Origin: Hemicordylus capensis | Taxonomy: Eukaryota > Chordata > Lepidosauria > Squamata > Cordylidae | Direction: 5' to 3' | Assembly: GCF_027244095.1 (NCBI RefSeq) | Contig: NC_069662.1 | Span: 13,170,501 to 13,234,500, forward strand | Length of the DNA: 64,000 nt | Shown: positions 45,201-55,400 of the stretch, piece by piece | How positions within the stretch are numbered: position 1 is the first letter of the stretch | Layout: each line of letters begins with the position of its first letter | Notes under the pieces: generated by a model | Database searches by the model: none | The model's input: only the letters and a program-made list of their open reading frames with translations | Told to the model about the DNA's origin: nothing | Made by a program: the position numbers and the translations under genes

Positions 45201-47680
45201 CTTCGATTTTGCCAACTCCTTTCCCTGGTCTGGACTGGGAGATGTATTGCATCCGCAAAGCCTGGATAGCCAGATGATCAGCTCTGCTTGGTTTTGCTCT
45301 GCTGCCTTCATTAGGACTGTCACCTTCCTTTCCTGATTGCCTAATAATCTATACCTGTGTGGTGTTTGTGTGTGAGTGTGATGGTACAACTACCATCCAT
45401 CACCCTGACCCACCGAGGCTGCCACAGTGATCCCAAATGGTGAGTGAGTTCCTGAGTGTGGTCCCGAGTGATTTCAGAGCTTGGCCATGCCCCCAAGCTC
45501 TGAAAACACTCAAGGCCATGCTCAGAAACTCACTCTATGTCTGGGGATTCCAGAGAGAGGGAGGGCTTTGTCTTTGTCCCTTGCAGGGAGCAAAGCAGTG
45601 ATGGAGCCAGACCATGAGCGGTCCATGCCCAGCCGCTGCAGCGGCCCCACTCACCCTGTCCCCGCTTCTGATGTCAGACATGGGGTGTGTGGTCTGGCTC
45701 CCGAATCGGGCCACGGGGCCTCATTCAAGAGTTAGAGCCAGGCCAGTGCTGCGTTCGCGACACAGCCAGGAGTGGCTCTTCCCTGCCTTAAAGGCGGGGA
45801 AGAACCACTCCTGGCCGCACTGCAAATGCAGCGCTGGCCATTTAATTCCTGAACAGGGCCGTGCGGCCCCACTCGGGAGCTAAACCAGCACCCCCTGCGT
45901 CTGACGTCAGATGCAGGGGGCGTGTCAGGGCTCCGAGGTCTGGCCCCTGAGGGGTGACAACTCGGGTTCTTTGAACCCGTTTGCCCAATGGTGGCTCCGC
46001 CCTGGAACAAAGCCAAAGCCCTCTCTGCAGCTGAGAACCAAGCATGGCACCAGGTGCTTTCAGAGCTTGCCCCTGTCCCCTTTGTAGAGCCCACTCCCTT
46101 GCATAACCCTATACCCTTTGCATAGCCCTCCCCTGTGTGTGTCCCCACCCCTATACATGGCCCATTCTCATGTGTGGCCCTGCACAGCAGGAAAAATGAG
46201 CTCCTTTTTTAAAAAAAACCTAAAAAAGCACTGCCCGTGGACATTAATTTCATCAGGCCTTTCTTGGAGTCTCTCATGACAAAAGGGACTCTGGGTTTCT
46301 GGCATTTATAAGGAAGGAAGGTGTGCCGGAGGCAACAGTGAAGACTGGCGGGGGTAATGTAAAAGCTCAGACTTTTCCAGCTCATCTCGCCTGCTTGGAC
46401 GGGGAGATTTATTGCAGCCTCCCTGGTCTCTTGCCAAGCCTGGACAGCCAGAATATTGTCTCCTCACTTTTGTTCTGCTGCCTTCCTTAGCATTGTGGCC
46501 TTCCTTTCCTGATTGCCTGATAATCTGTACCTGTGGGCAGAAGCACTCTTACCCCTGGACATCCGGGCCAAAGTCCAGGGCCTCCACAGTCCTGGTGTTT
46601 TTTCTGACTCTGTCCTCTTGAAATGTCCAAAAGGATCTGAACCAACATCTGGGGTACTGGATACAATCCATTCTAACCCAACATTTATGGTCGTGCACAG
46701 TCCTACCATTTAGGTTGAGAAGACACATGCAATTTTTTCAAATACTGAAACTTTGCTCATTACTTTCAGATGCAGAACACTGCTACAGTTGCCCAGTTAA
46801 TCAACATCCAAACAAGAACAGGGATCAGTGCATCCACAAAAATATAATTTTTCTATCATATGAAGAACCCTTGGGAATCATTTTGACTTGCTTTGCTCTG
46901 TTCTTTTCTCTGATCACACTTGCAGTGATGTGGAGCTTCCTCCAGCACTGGGACACTCCCATTGTCAAAGCCAACAACAGAAGCATTACCTGTACCCTGC
47001 TCATCTCTCTGCTGCTTTGCTTCCTGTGCTCTTTCCTGTTCATTGGCTGGCCTGGCAAGGTGACCTGCCTTCTACGGCAAACAGTGTTTGGAATCATCTT
47101 CTCTGTCGCTGTTTCTTGTGTGCTAGCCAAAACCATTACTGTGGTTCTAGCTTTCATGGCCACAAAGCCAGGAAACAGGATGAGGAAGTGGGTAGGGAAG
47201 AGACTGGCGGTATCAGTCATCATTCTCTGTTCACTTATTCAGACTGACATCTGTGCTGTGTGGCTGGCAACCTCCCCGCCTTTCCCAGAGTTTGACATGC
47301 AGTCTCAGACCAGTGAGATCTTTGTGCAATGCAATGAAGGCTCAGGTGTCCTGTTCTATGTTGTCCTGGGCTACATGGGATTTCTGGCCATCATCAGCTT
47401 CACCGTGGCTTTCTTAGCCAGGAAGTTGCCAGACACTTTTAATGAGGCCAAGCTGATCACTTTCAGCATGTTGATTTTTTGCAGTGTTTGGGTATCTTTT
47501 ATTCCAACCTACTTGAGCACCAAAGGAAAATACATGGTCGCTGTAGAGATCTTTTCAATCTTGGTCTCTAGTGCTAGGTTGTTGAGTTGTATTTTCCTCC
47601 CCAAATTGTACATAATTGTATTGAGGCCTGAGCTTAATACCAGAGACCAACTGGTACGGAAAAAGGATATTAGTATGTGA
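37280..47680 (+). CDS. V2R-D: intact vomeronasal type-2 receptor gene (six exons)
   Basis: Exons 37280-37521, 39378-39669, 40470-41336, 42384-42611, 44427-44553 and 46770-47680 join in phase to 888 codons plus stop, with AG/GT at every internal border. The order is signal peptide, Venus-flytrap domain (to about residue 543), nine-cysteine domain (all nine present), seven helices and [10 protein letters not shown] tail. No stop or frameshift was found. Oddities: the segment that is usually SYGS is NYDC, the loop GGLNS of V2R-B is GGLIP, and helix 7 has SSARLL where neighbours have SSAGLL, placing an arginine in the membrane. The ligand may therefore differ, or the receptor may be starting to decay. 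The span of 10.4 kb is shorter than V2R-B because fewer repeats fill its introns. Confidence 0.92.
37670..38400. repeat. V2R-D intron 1: probable DNA-transposon remnants
   Basis: The stretch 37925-38000 (GTTCACATGATTGATCAAAA, GATCAATCGCGGG) resembles the MITE nested at 19424-19925, and the GC-rich run to 38340 looks like its interior. Ends were not fixed. Confidence 0.35.
38683..38742. repeat. (AC)n microsatellite
   Basis: About 30 uninterrupted AC units in intron 1 of V2R-D. Confidence 0.95.
38743..39377. other. End of V2R-D intron 1, nothing recognised
   Basis: No gene or familiar repeat was identified between the microsatellite and the exon 2 acceptor. Confidence 0.4.
39378..39669 (+). 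CDS. V2R-D exon 2
   Basis: 292 nt between ATTACAG and GTATGTG. The frame reads [20 protein letters not shown] through [20 protein letters not shown] to TYSLPQ. In GGLIPQNS a proline stands where V2R-B has the serine of GGLNS. Confidence 0.94.
40470..41336 (+). CDS. V2R-D exon 3
   Basis: 867 nt, 289 codons, from [18 protein letters not shown] to NVQPWQ, between CTATAG and [48 protein letters not shown] and [20 protein letters not shown] are Venus-flytrap landmarks. It is six codons longer than V2R-B exon 3. NYDC replaces SYGS. Confidence 0.95.
41590..42090. repeat. Unclassified repeat with diverged ~60-bp tandem units
   Basis: GGTCAAGCATAGTAGTAG...GGAGCCAGAAAGTCAGACA and GGTCAAGCCAAGTAGTAG...GGAGCCAAAGGGTCAGACA are neighbouring units. 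It looks like a dispersed element; family unknown. Confidence 0.4.
42205..42345 (-). repeat. (TTTC)n(CT)n plus retroelement tail
   Basis: TTTC then CT repeats (42205-42260), followed by TATACTGCCCACACTTTTGT and GGGCGGTTAACAATGAC, the tail seen at 2133. It stops about 40 bp before the exon 4 acceptor. Confidence 0.75.
42384..42611 (+). CDS. V2R-D exon 4
   Basis: 228 nt, 76 codons: [20 protein letters not shown] to IVWNHKFNQ, between ATGTAG and GTGGGG. Confidence 0.95.
42985..43650 (-). repeat. Unclassified repeat with internal tandem units (copy 2)
   Basis: Reverse complement of the family at 12050-13170: ACCTGGACCAATTTTGATCA, CAACTCAAGATGGCAGACAC and CCTTTAATTTT-side terminus near GTTGGTGGATTATTTC. 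Two units are visible, against three in copy 1. Confidence 0.65.
44427..44553 (+). CDS. V2R-D exon 5
   Basis: 127 nt, TTTTTAG before, GTAAGT after: [20 protein letters not shown], then CCYDCAQC. All six expected cysteines are present. Confidence 0.95.
44898..45033. mobile_element. Palindromic hAT-type MITE, older copy
   Basis: CAGGGGTAGTCAGCCTTGG opposes CCAAGGCTGGCTATCCCTG, with arms containing CTGAACTACATCTCCCATCA and its inverse. The flanks (CTCCACCA, CTCTACAG) are only similar, so it is older than the copies with perfect duplications. Confidence 0.8.
45181..46535. repeat. Pair of diverged direct repeats flanking a GC-rich block
   Basis: 45181-45360 and 46321-46535 share GCCTGGATAGCCAGA/GCCTGGACAGCCAGA, TTTTGCTCTGCTGCCTTC/TTTTGTTCTGCTGCCTTC and CCTTCCTTTCCTGATTGCCT. 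Between them is the foldback element at 45590. Either two solo copies of one repeat or the ends of one old element; no coding remains were recognised. Confidence 0.45.
45590..45990. repeat. GC-rich foldback element, copy 2
   Basis: CCCCCTGCGTCTGAC opposes GTCAGATGCAGGGGG at 45891-45920. GCCAGGAGTGGCTCTTCCC opposes GGGAAGAACCACTCCTGGC around 45770-45820. TCTGATGTCAGA recurs near 45667. Related to 5300-5640. Edges approximate. Confidence 0.5.
46770..47680 (+). CDS. V2R-D exon 6 (seven-transmembrane domain)
   Basis: 911 nt after [27 protein letters not shown] (cysteines 7-9), helix 1 from [53 protein letters not shown], then [40 protein letters not shown] and a stop. The loop after helix 1 is [13 protein letters not shown], with W-D in place of R-N. 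Arg in helix 7 is unusual. Confidence 0.96.
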
Positions 47681-49150
47681 ATGATCTGGTATTTTCCCTC
47701 TCTCCCTGCCTTCCCCTCCACTCTGTGCCTTCCCTGTTTTTTAGATTATAGGTCTCAGATAATGCTGTGTCTAATTTCATATTTGTAAAACAATTTAATA
47801 ACATCCAAGCACACAAGAAGTAAGAAATGATACTGATAAACTGAACATCAGATGCGTTTTACTGGTCTCTCTCTCTTTGTAAAGATATTGGAGTGGGACA
47901 AATTCTGTAATCAAAGAAACCACAATCCCCTAAAAAAGGAAGATTAAAATCTAGCTGAAGTGTGAATAAATGAGGGGTTTATTGCATCACCGTACTATGC
48001 TGATGTGCCCAGAACTGCACTGAATCAACACAAACTATATATGGACATGTTTGGCAAAGTTGGGAAATATCAGCTTTTTACAGTAATTTTCAGTACCCTT
48101 TGTGAACATGTTAACTTATACTTGCCCTCCCTTCATGCCTTAACCTTCCCTTATCCTTTGCTCCTTCTCCATTCATTCTCTCCTCTGTGGAAAAGACTGT
48201 GTCTACTTTCATGTTTAAGGCCTTTAGCAACTTGTAAACATTGAATAATTAATAAATGATATTGACACTTATGTCTTAATTGTTGATCAAATTCTGTTCC
48301 CAGGTACAACTAAAGATGTTTCTTTGTTCTGTTAAGATTTGTTAAGACAAAAGCTAATTTGCAATGTAAGACTCCACTAACTTTTTAAGATAGAAGACTA
48401 AATCCCAAATGAAGTGTAGGAGTGGGAAGCAAAGATTGCCTGTTGCATCTAAAGCTGCTGACATGCCCAGTTTCTTACTTCCACCTTAGATTTGCCACCC
48501 AACTTGGCACTTGGGAATGAAGTTGGAGGTTCTTGGGAAAATCTAAACTGGAGGAACACCAGTGGCTTCAGATGACACGCCCAATGGAAATGCGTGCTCC
48601 CTGGAAGCCTCCAGTTTCTGCTCCCATACTTTTTACCAATTTACAACTGATGTAGACTTGGAAAAGCATTAATTATTATTGAAGAGAATATTTTGAAGAA
48701 TTATTCTATCAATTCCATTAAATGCATTGGTAGATATTCTTTTCCAAGTCTAGCAAGCCTTCCACTGATTGGCAGGAGATTCAGGACAGTCACATCTCAT
48801 TTATTTAATATATGGCAAATCACCCCAGATGTGATCTGGATTTGATTTTATTAAATTTAGATTGATTCAGACCACTTATAAAGGTCCTAGGGGCACCAAA
48901 TTTGGGTACATCCCCATTGGTGCCACTTACCACCAAAATTTCAAGGCAGTGGGGGACTTGGTTGATTTTTTAATGATTTTATTTAACGTTTACTGATTTT
49001 GTATATTTCCACCATAGGAAATAACAGGGATTCAAAGTCTCCCATCCTAACCTCAGCATGGAACCCCAGCTTTCATTTTTTTAAAAAAAGCTAAGCTCTA
49101 GCCCTTGTAGAAGTGGAGTTATGGAGCAAAATGTGCAGTCACTCTTTTTC
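47681..49150. other. V2R-D/V2R-E spacer, proximal part
   Basis: Contains the V2R-D 3' untranslated region. No gene was recognised, and the part from 48640 looks like old repeat sequence of unknown family. Confidence 0.45.
48251..48256 (+). promoter_or_regulatory. Polyadenylation signal of V2R-D
   Basis: AATTAATAAATGATATTGAC, 571 bp after the stop, matches the flank after V2R-C exon 6. Confidence 0.45.
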
Positions 49151-49540
49151 AAGAGTTTGGATTATTTGGTGTATAATAACTTTTCCTCAGAATGAATCCC
49201 TATGATGATTCATTATACACCTTCATTTCTTCTGTTCATTTTGACTGTCATTGGACAGTGCCAACTGTCAACTGCCATTTGTCAACTACACACACACACA
49301 CATACACACGGGGGTACTCAGTTTATTTTTTAGGCATTTTTGAAGTGTTAAGATTCTGTAGTGTCTTCATTACACACCTTCATTTATTCTGTTCATCTTG
49401 ATACCACTGCTTTGCAGGTGGGGATGGAGAATTAGTGGCATCCCATGTGCCAACTACCCCCCCCCAACCCGCAAGCCACTCAGTTTATATTTTAGGAATT
49501 TTTGAGGTGTTTAGACTCTTTGGTGTGTAATGAATCTTGT
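49150..49540. repeat. Diverged tandem units of about 170 bp
   Basis: CATTACACACCTTCATTTATTCTGTTCATC and a sister version near 49210 (written here in part), each followed by CTCAGTTTATTTTTTAGGCA or CTCAGTTTATATTTTAGGAA and TTTGAAGTGTT or TTTGAGGTGTT. Confidence 0.55.
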
Positions 49541-50080
49541 GTGGGATGCACAAGTAAAGGGACTTGTAAAATTGATATATTGTCCAAGTGAACAAATGGT
49601 AGCAGATATGCTAACTAAGCCATTCCCCAGGGATCATTTCAAAACCTTGAGATAGAAGTTGGGACTATAGCAGTTATAGCAGCATGAGCTGATGAGAAGG
49701 CATGTTGGAGCTAGGACCCCAGAAGCATCAGCTCTCAGCTGCAATGTCTCATAGAGACCACTGCGGGGGGGGGGGGTGTTAGGGTAATGGATAAAAGTGC
49801 TAGACTCCTCCCCTCTTTGTTCTTACAGTATCTCTCCAGAGATTGCTGTTTGTTTAGTCTCTCTCTCCTTTCAGCCTAAAACTCAGCTTTCCTATCCTTT
49901 TGTAATATCTAAAGAAATCCTTGTTGTTATTCAAACTTAAAGTACTGTCTCCAGACCTCTTGTTGGCTGAATTCTCCTCAAACTGGCTTTGCTCCGCTAA
50001 TCAAAAGTGAACTGCCATTCTTCTCCTCCAGAACTGTCTCACCTCGCCTCATGGAAAGACCACCCTGAGGTATATTCAAT
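49540..50080 (+). mobile_element. Ty1/Copia LTR-retrotransposon fossil (3' end)
   Basis: A stretch resembling the C-terminal end of Copia pol (LIYCPSEQMVADMLTKPF and PRDHFKTL) is followed by a G-rich purine tract (49765-49776) and a sequence starting TGTTAGGGTAATGG, the expected start of a 3' LTR at 49777. The LTR end was not fixed and only this 3' piece is present. Broken and old. Confidence 0.65.
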
Positions 50081-50766
50081 AGGCATTTCCGAAGGCACAA
50101 CCTTAGTTCCCATTAGCTGACTATTCTGGGCTATTCACCAGCAATCTTCCTGTCCCAGGAATGGTGATGGTCAGCCAGCTGCTTAACACTAGTCTCTGAA
50201 AAACATAAGTGAATATACAAAGAACATCGCATTCCAGAGTAATGACCGAAATACAAAGCAGATCAATGAAAGACAGAGTGGAATGGTTAGATTTCCAAGT
50301 CTTGGAATTTAGTGACTGGATCAGACTGAAGGTCATTTACTCATGGAAAAAGCCAAGAATGCAATCAACCAGCCCCATAGGTGACTGCCTTTTCATCTTC
50401 AGAGATGAGGGTCTGGGGCCTAGCACACTGACTGGGGGAGACCCGCAGGAAAGACAAGCCATGGGAGATGATGACTCCATGCCACCAACTGATTGACAGC
50501 CAATGAGTCAGAGGCACAAGGGGGAGGTAGCCTGAAGTGGGCTATCTAACTGTGAGTGTGGCTATCTAACTCACATGGGTCCAGTAGGTTCGGCTAGGTG
50601 GGTCCAGCAGTTGGGGCATACTCCTCCCTCATCCCATCTTTATGGGACCTGATGGGTAGTCAAAGGAGAAGGAAATATCCAGCCAATGACTGCACCAAAA
50701 AATTACCCACAAATAAACCAGGCAGCCTGCCTCCTGACTGAGTTTGAAGCAGCACCACATATAGAG

Positions 50767-50905
50767 CAGGCCTGCTCAACTTCTGCCCCCCACCAGCTGT
50801 TTTTGGACTACAACTCACATAATCCCCAGCCACAGTGGCCAATAGCCAGGAATCATGGGAGTTGTAGGCCAACATCTGCAGGAGGGCCAAAGTTGAGCAG
50901 GCGTG
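50767..50905. mobile_element. Palindromic hAT-type MITE, perfect target duplication
   Basis: CAGGCCTGCTCAACTTCTG opposes CAAAGTTGAGCAGGCGTG. ATATAGAG on both sides (50759-50766, 50906-50913). Closest to the copy at 33430. Confidence 0.92.
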
Positions 50906-51074
50906 ATATAGAGGAATAAGGGAACTGAGAGAGACAGAGATGGAGAATGGGGTGAGCAAAGGGCCGAGGTGAGCAGAGGTAACAAGAAATTGCATGCATA
51001 CAAAGCAGGCAGCAGCAGACCACTGCCTGGCTCGTGTCTGACAAATGGGGAAGAATTAAGTTGAGAGTGGCAAA

Positions 51075-51647
51075 TTGGGAAGAATAGGCTCTGTTCTCTT
51101 ATCGGCCACAAGCAATGTGATTCTTGTTCATGGAGGGTCACATTCTATGGAGGGTTTGCACACAGTTCTATGGGTAAATGAAAAAAATTACATGAAGCCA
51201 ATAGAAAGGGTTTGGATCATAACAGCCCAGTGGGATTTTGCAGCAGTATACACTGATCAACTCTTCACTCCAAGGTCCTTCAATGGCACTTTGTCCTTTG
51301 CACTCCATACCCAGGAGATGCCATGATATGAAGAGTTTATTGAGACAGTAAATCCTTATAAGCTTCGGTATTATAACCTCATTCAGTTTTGGGGCAGTAC
51401 ATTTCTGTGTTCGTTGCCTGCATTTGGCATTATTCTACCAGGACCAGAAATCTGTTCTGGGGAAGAGAAGCTGAGCAGCTTCCCCAAGCATTTGTTTCAA
51501 GTAGGCATGTCTGGTCAGAGCTACGGTATCTACAATGCTGTTTATGCCATCGCACATGCTCTCCATGCCATGGATTTATCAAGGTCCAAGCTCAAAGCAA
51601 TGGGAGATGGAGGCCCATTGAACCATCGGAATATTCAGCCATGGCAG
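51075..51647 (+). pseudogene. V2R-E exon 3 (5'-truncated, one stop)
   Basis: Homology starts near [20 protein letters not shown] and runs to NIQPWQ before CAG|GTAAG. It includes [32 protein letters not shown] and MSGQSYGIYNAVYAIAHALH. One TGA lies at 51324. Confidence 0.92.
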
Positions 51648-52084
51648 GTAAGATGGTTTCTCTTCTCAACTGCTACAACTTCCTCAGAATAAACAATATA
51701 ACAAATGCCAAATTTGTTTGGACAGAAATACCCTCCCTTAGTTGGATTATGTGTTCTTGTTCTATCTAAGGTGGCGGGTATTATATGTAAAAGAAGCCAG
51801 AAAGATATTTGGCTTTAGCTGGATTTAACACAACAACCCTTTCATTTTCATTTTTGAATGTTGTTTTTCTCATGTGTTTTGGAATTAATAGTCTGCCACT
51901 TATTTGCCTAACTTGAGATACAATCACCGGCAGCTACAGCCATGTATTGTTGCTAGGAAGGCAGCTTCCAACAGGTGTGCATCACTGCAGCATGAGCGTG
52001 AAAGTCAGTCATTTTTCTTTTACTCCAACTATCCTTCTAGGGGTGTATTTGTTCTAGGGTGTTTGTCCATGTGTCAGTGTGTGT

Positions 52085-52200
52085 GTCACTTCTTTATTTT
52101 GATCTTATTGATTCGTATATCACCTTTCAGTGACGATTATCAATGTGGCTTACAACATATTGACTGACATTCAGACTAATGAAGCACTGGTGCAGCCTAC
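52085..52200 (-). repeat. Short retroelement tail
   Basis: GATTCGTATATCACCTTTCAG then ATCAATGTGGCTTACAACAT, a diverged tail of the L2/CR1-group type. Confidence 0.4.
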
Positions 52201-52561
52201 ACAATGCTCGTCCTAGATGCCAGGGATGATGTTATTTGATCACACCTTCTGAATGCCCCACGTTCACTCCGTTAACCTCATTTTAGGTGAGGGCTACTTA
52301 AGCGGTTTACCCGCTTGAGGAAACTGGGCTCGCCTTCAAGAGTTTGAACAGTGTATGCTCAAACTAGTTCAACAAGTTACAACATGGAGTTAATGGTAAG
52401 GAAGAACTGAAATAAATTTTCAAGTATATAGGCTATTAAAGGGTAAGCAGTAATTTAGTTTACACCCTCTCTTCTTTTGTTTTTCTGTCAGAGTTAGTGT
52501 TAAGCAGCCAATGCTGTGCATCATCAGTTTCCACTTTCCCCTTCTCACTCCTCCTTCACCT

Positions 52562-53160
52562 AAGGACATAAGAACAGCCCTGCTGGATGATGCCCAAGGC
52601 CCATCTAGTCCAGCATCCTGTCTCACACAGTGGCCCACCAGATGCCTCTGGGAAGCCTACAGGCAGGAGTTAAGGGCATGCCCTCTCTCCTGCTGTTACT
52701 TCCCTACAACTGGTACTCAGAGGCATCCTGCCTTTGAGACTGGAGGTGGCCTATAGCCCTCCAACTAGTCGTCGTTGATAGACCTCTCCTCCATGAAGTT
52801 ATCCAAACCCCTTTTAAAGCCCCCCAGGTTGTTGGCTGTCACCACATCTTGTGACAGAGAATCTCACAAGCTGATTATGCGTTGTGTGAAAAAGTACTTC
52901 CGTTTGTTGGTCCTAAATTTGTTGGCAATCAATTTCATGGGATGACTCCTAGTTCTAGTGTTATATGAGAGGAAGAAGAATTTCTCTCTCTCCACTTTCT
53001 CCACACCATGCATGATTTTATAGACCTCTATCATGTCTCCCCACAGTCATCTTTTTTTCTAAACTAAATAGCCCCAGGTGTTGTACGCGTGCCTCATACG
53101 AAAGGTATTCTAGGCCCCTGATCATCTTGGTTGCCCTCTTCTTCACCTTTTCCAGTTCGG
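52562..53160 (-). mobile_element. CR1 LINE 3' end
   Basis: ACATAAGAACAGCCCTGCTG, CATCCTGTCTCACACAGTGG, GTGAAAAAGTACTTCCG and TTTTCCAGTTCGG match the tail of the CR1 at 23524. 5'-truncated at 53160. Confidence 0.9.
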
Positions 53161-53164
53161 CTCT

Positions 53165-54760
53165 GAGGCTCTGTCTGTACATTGAAACATTTGTTCCTTA
53201 TTTGCAGTTTTTAATTTTCTTTTAATTTACTCAATAAATAAAGGTCTGGAGAGAAGAATGGTGTAGATCTATTATGTGTATTGTGACGCCAGTATATCAA
53301 GTAACTCTTAAAGTTGTTAATAATCTGTCTTAAGGTCTTATCTCTACTTAACTTTTAGCAGGGGCAATAAAATACATAATGAATAATGTTCTCCACCTGA
53401 TCAGACCCAGAGGGACAGAGTCGTTGTTCCACAGGTAATTTGTGAAATCTTCCATAGGCCAAGCACATGGCAGTAAAGGCCTTTGTCAAAGATGGAGAAT
53501 AGCAATTAATCAAATATTGCAAAAAGATTTTATGTTTTTATAGTGTTGAAACCAGGAGGAAAAGCCAGAAAATTGAACCATAACAGCATCCCTGCCAGCA
53601 TATCGTGCAAAAAGCCAATCTCTAAATTTTCTCTACTCCAAAGTCGTAACCCTGCAATTGGAGACAAATAATATAATATATAAATAATATAAGACAAATA
53701 ATTATAATATAATAATATAGCATAATATAATTATGGCTGGTTTTAGCTAAGGAGTTATCTGAGAGGTTGTCTAACTTCTTAAAATAATTTATCAAAGCAA
53801 GGTGTATTCTAACTGATAAAGTGAGGAGACCTACCTCCATTCTTAAGCAAGCAGCAGGGGTACCCTGGGGGAGGCACAGAATTTTCTTTTAAAAGGAGTT
53901 TTGAGGAGTTTCCAACTGTATGATAATTTGTTCTTCCCAACCCCGTACCTCAACTCCATAAAGCATCTGGGTAATTACTTTCCCTGAAAGATCTTTAGAG
54001 TTGGGGAAATAAGCTGTCCCCCTTTAGAAAAGAAGAATTTCAAAATAGCCCCAATAGAACAATGTTTTGCTACTATCCAAATGGCAACCAAATGGCTCCT
54101 CCAAGTAAGAGTTTTATTAAAATGGATTCCCAAATAGTGAAAGGAAGAGCTTTGCTCAGTTTGATGTGAGTTGATGAACCATCTATGCCTGATTTTACTT
54201 TTGCCAAAAGCTACCGCCTTAGTTTTAGCATAGTTGGTTTTCAAATTTTCATTTTCACAATAGTTAGCTAGGCTAGAGAGCATCCTACGAAGCTCCACCT
54301 GGGCATAGGAAATGAGGGCCATGTCATCCGCTTACATCAAAATTAAGATTTTACGTCCACTAAGCTATGGAGAACAAAAAATTGAAGACTTCATAGCTGG
54401 AACAATGTCAATAGTGTAAACATTATATTAAAAGGGGGCTAAAAGGCAACCTTGTGTGGCCCCACACCTTAATGCTATAGGTTCAGACAGGGACCCCTGA
54501 CTACCCTCCTGAATCCTAGCGTTAGTATCAGTATGCAATTCAATCAGCAGTCTAAGGAGGTGCCTATCAATATCTGTCCTTGTGAGTTTACCCCACTCCC
54601 TAAGTCGATCATGTGAATCAAAGGCTGAAGAGAGGCGAATAAAAGCAACATATAGTTGTCTGTTGTGCCCAGTTGTATATTTATGCATTAATGCTTTTAA
54701 AATGGCACAGTGATCGATGGTAATCCAGACCAGTGTTCCCTCTAATTTTTATAATCAGTG
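53165..54760 (-). mobile_element. LINE with RT domain, possibly R4/Dong-like
   Basis: The antisense strand encodes RQLYVAFIRLSSAFDSHDR and CGATQGCLLAPF (54428-54688), then MALISYAQVELRRMLSSLAN, NLKTNYAKTKAVAFGKSKIR and SSSFHYLGIHFNKTLTWRSH (53975-54322): successive RT motifs. The 3' side extends to about 53165. It is a different clade from the CR1 and L2-group copies; R4 is a guess. At least one frame break between the two parts. Confidence 0.7.
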
Positions 54761-54929
54761 AGCAGAAAGAGTTTTGTTCTGGGCTGCAATATCAAGGCAG
54801 TGTGTGAACATAATTCTCTCTCACACAGACACAGACACACAGACATACACACACCAGTTAATAATTATTGCACACAAAATATTGGGGCAGATGGGTTTTT
54901 TTTACCTTGAAAAGCTTGGATGGGGAAAA

Positions 54930-55400
54930 TGTTTACCAACCCCTTGCACTCTTTCCTGATAGATAGATAAAGTGCTGAAGTGTCGACTCTTAGCGATCAC
55001 ATAGATATATTCTTTCCAGGATGATCTGTCTTCAACTTGGCGTTTAAGGTCTCTCAGTGGTGCATTCATTGCTGTCATGATTGAATCAGTCCACCTTGCT
55101 GTGGGTCGTCCTTCTCTTTCCTTCAATCACCCACATTCTCAGCTATCAGAGTGGTGCCATCAGCGTAGTGTAGGTTATTGATGTTTCTTCCTCCAACTTT
55201 AAAACCACGCTCATCTTCTTCCAATCCAGTTTTTCTCAGTATATGTTCAGCATATAAATTGAATAAATAAGGAGAAAGTATACAACCTTGTCATACTTCT
55301 TTGCCAATCTGGAACCAGTCTGTTTCACCATGTTCTGTCTAGACTGTGGCTTCCTGTCCTGTGTATAGGTTTCTCACTGCCCCAGGATTAAAATGTCTAA
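54930..55400 (-). mobile_element. BovB (RTE) LINE, two C-terminal pieces
   Basis: 54902-55126 antisense gives KEREGRPTARWTDSIMTAMN then LRDLKRQVEDRSSWKEYIYV and IAKSRH, the BovB C-terminus. 55141-55370 gives fragments of the RT (TDWFQIGK, NLYTGQEATV, GGRNINNLHYA). The piece between them is deleted. Confidence 0.85.

Noticed and set aside
45590-45990. A CpG-island promoter of an unseen gene
   Set aside because: The GC richness is explained by a foldback repeat, and no exon with homology follows in either direction.
47681-51074. Search for exons 1 and 2 of V2R-E
   Set aside because: No signal peptide with the IGEF motif and no NEIN/NITLGY exon 2 block was seen, so they are taken as lost.
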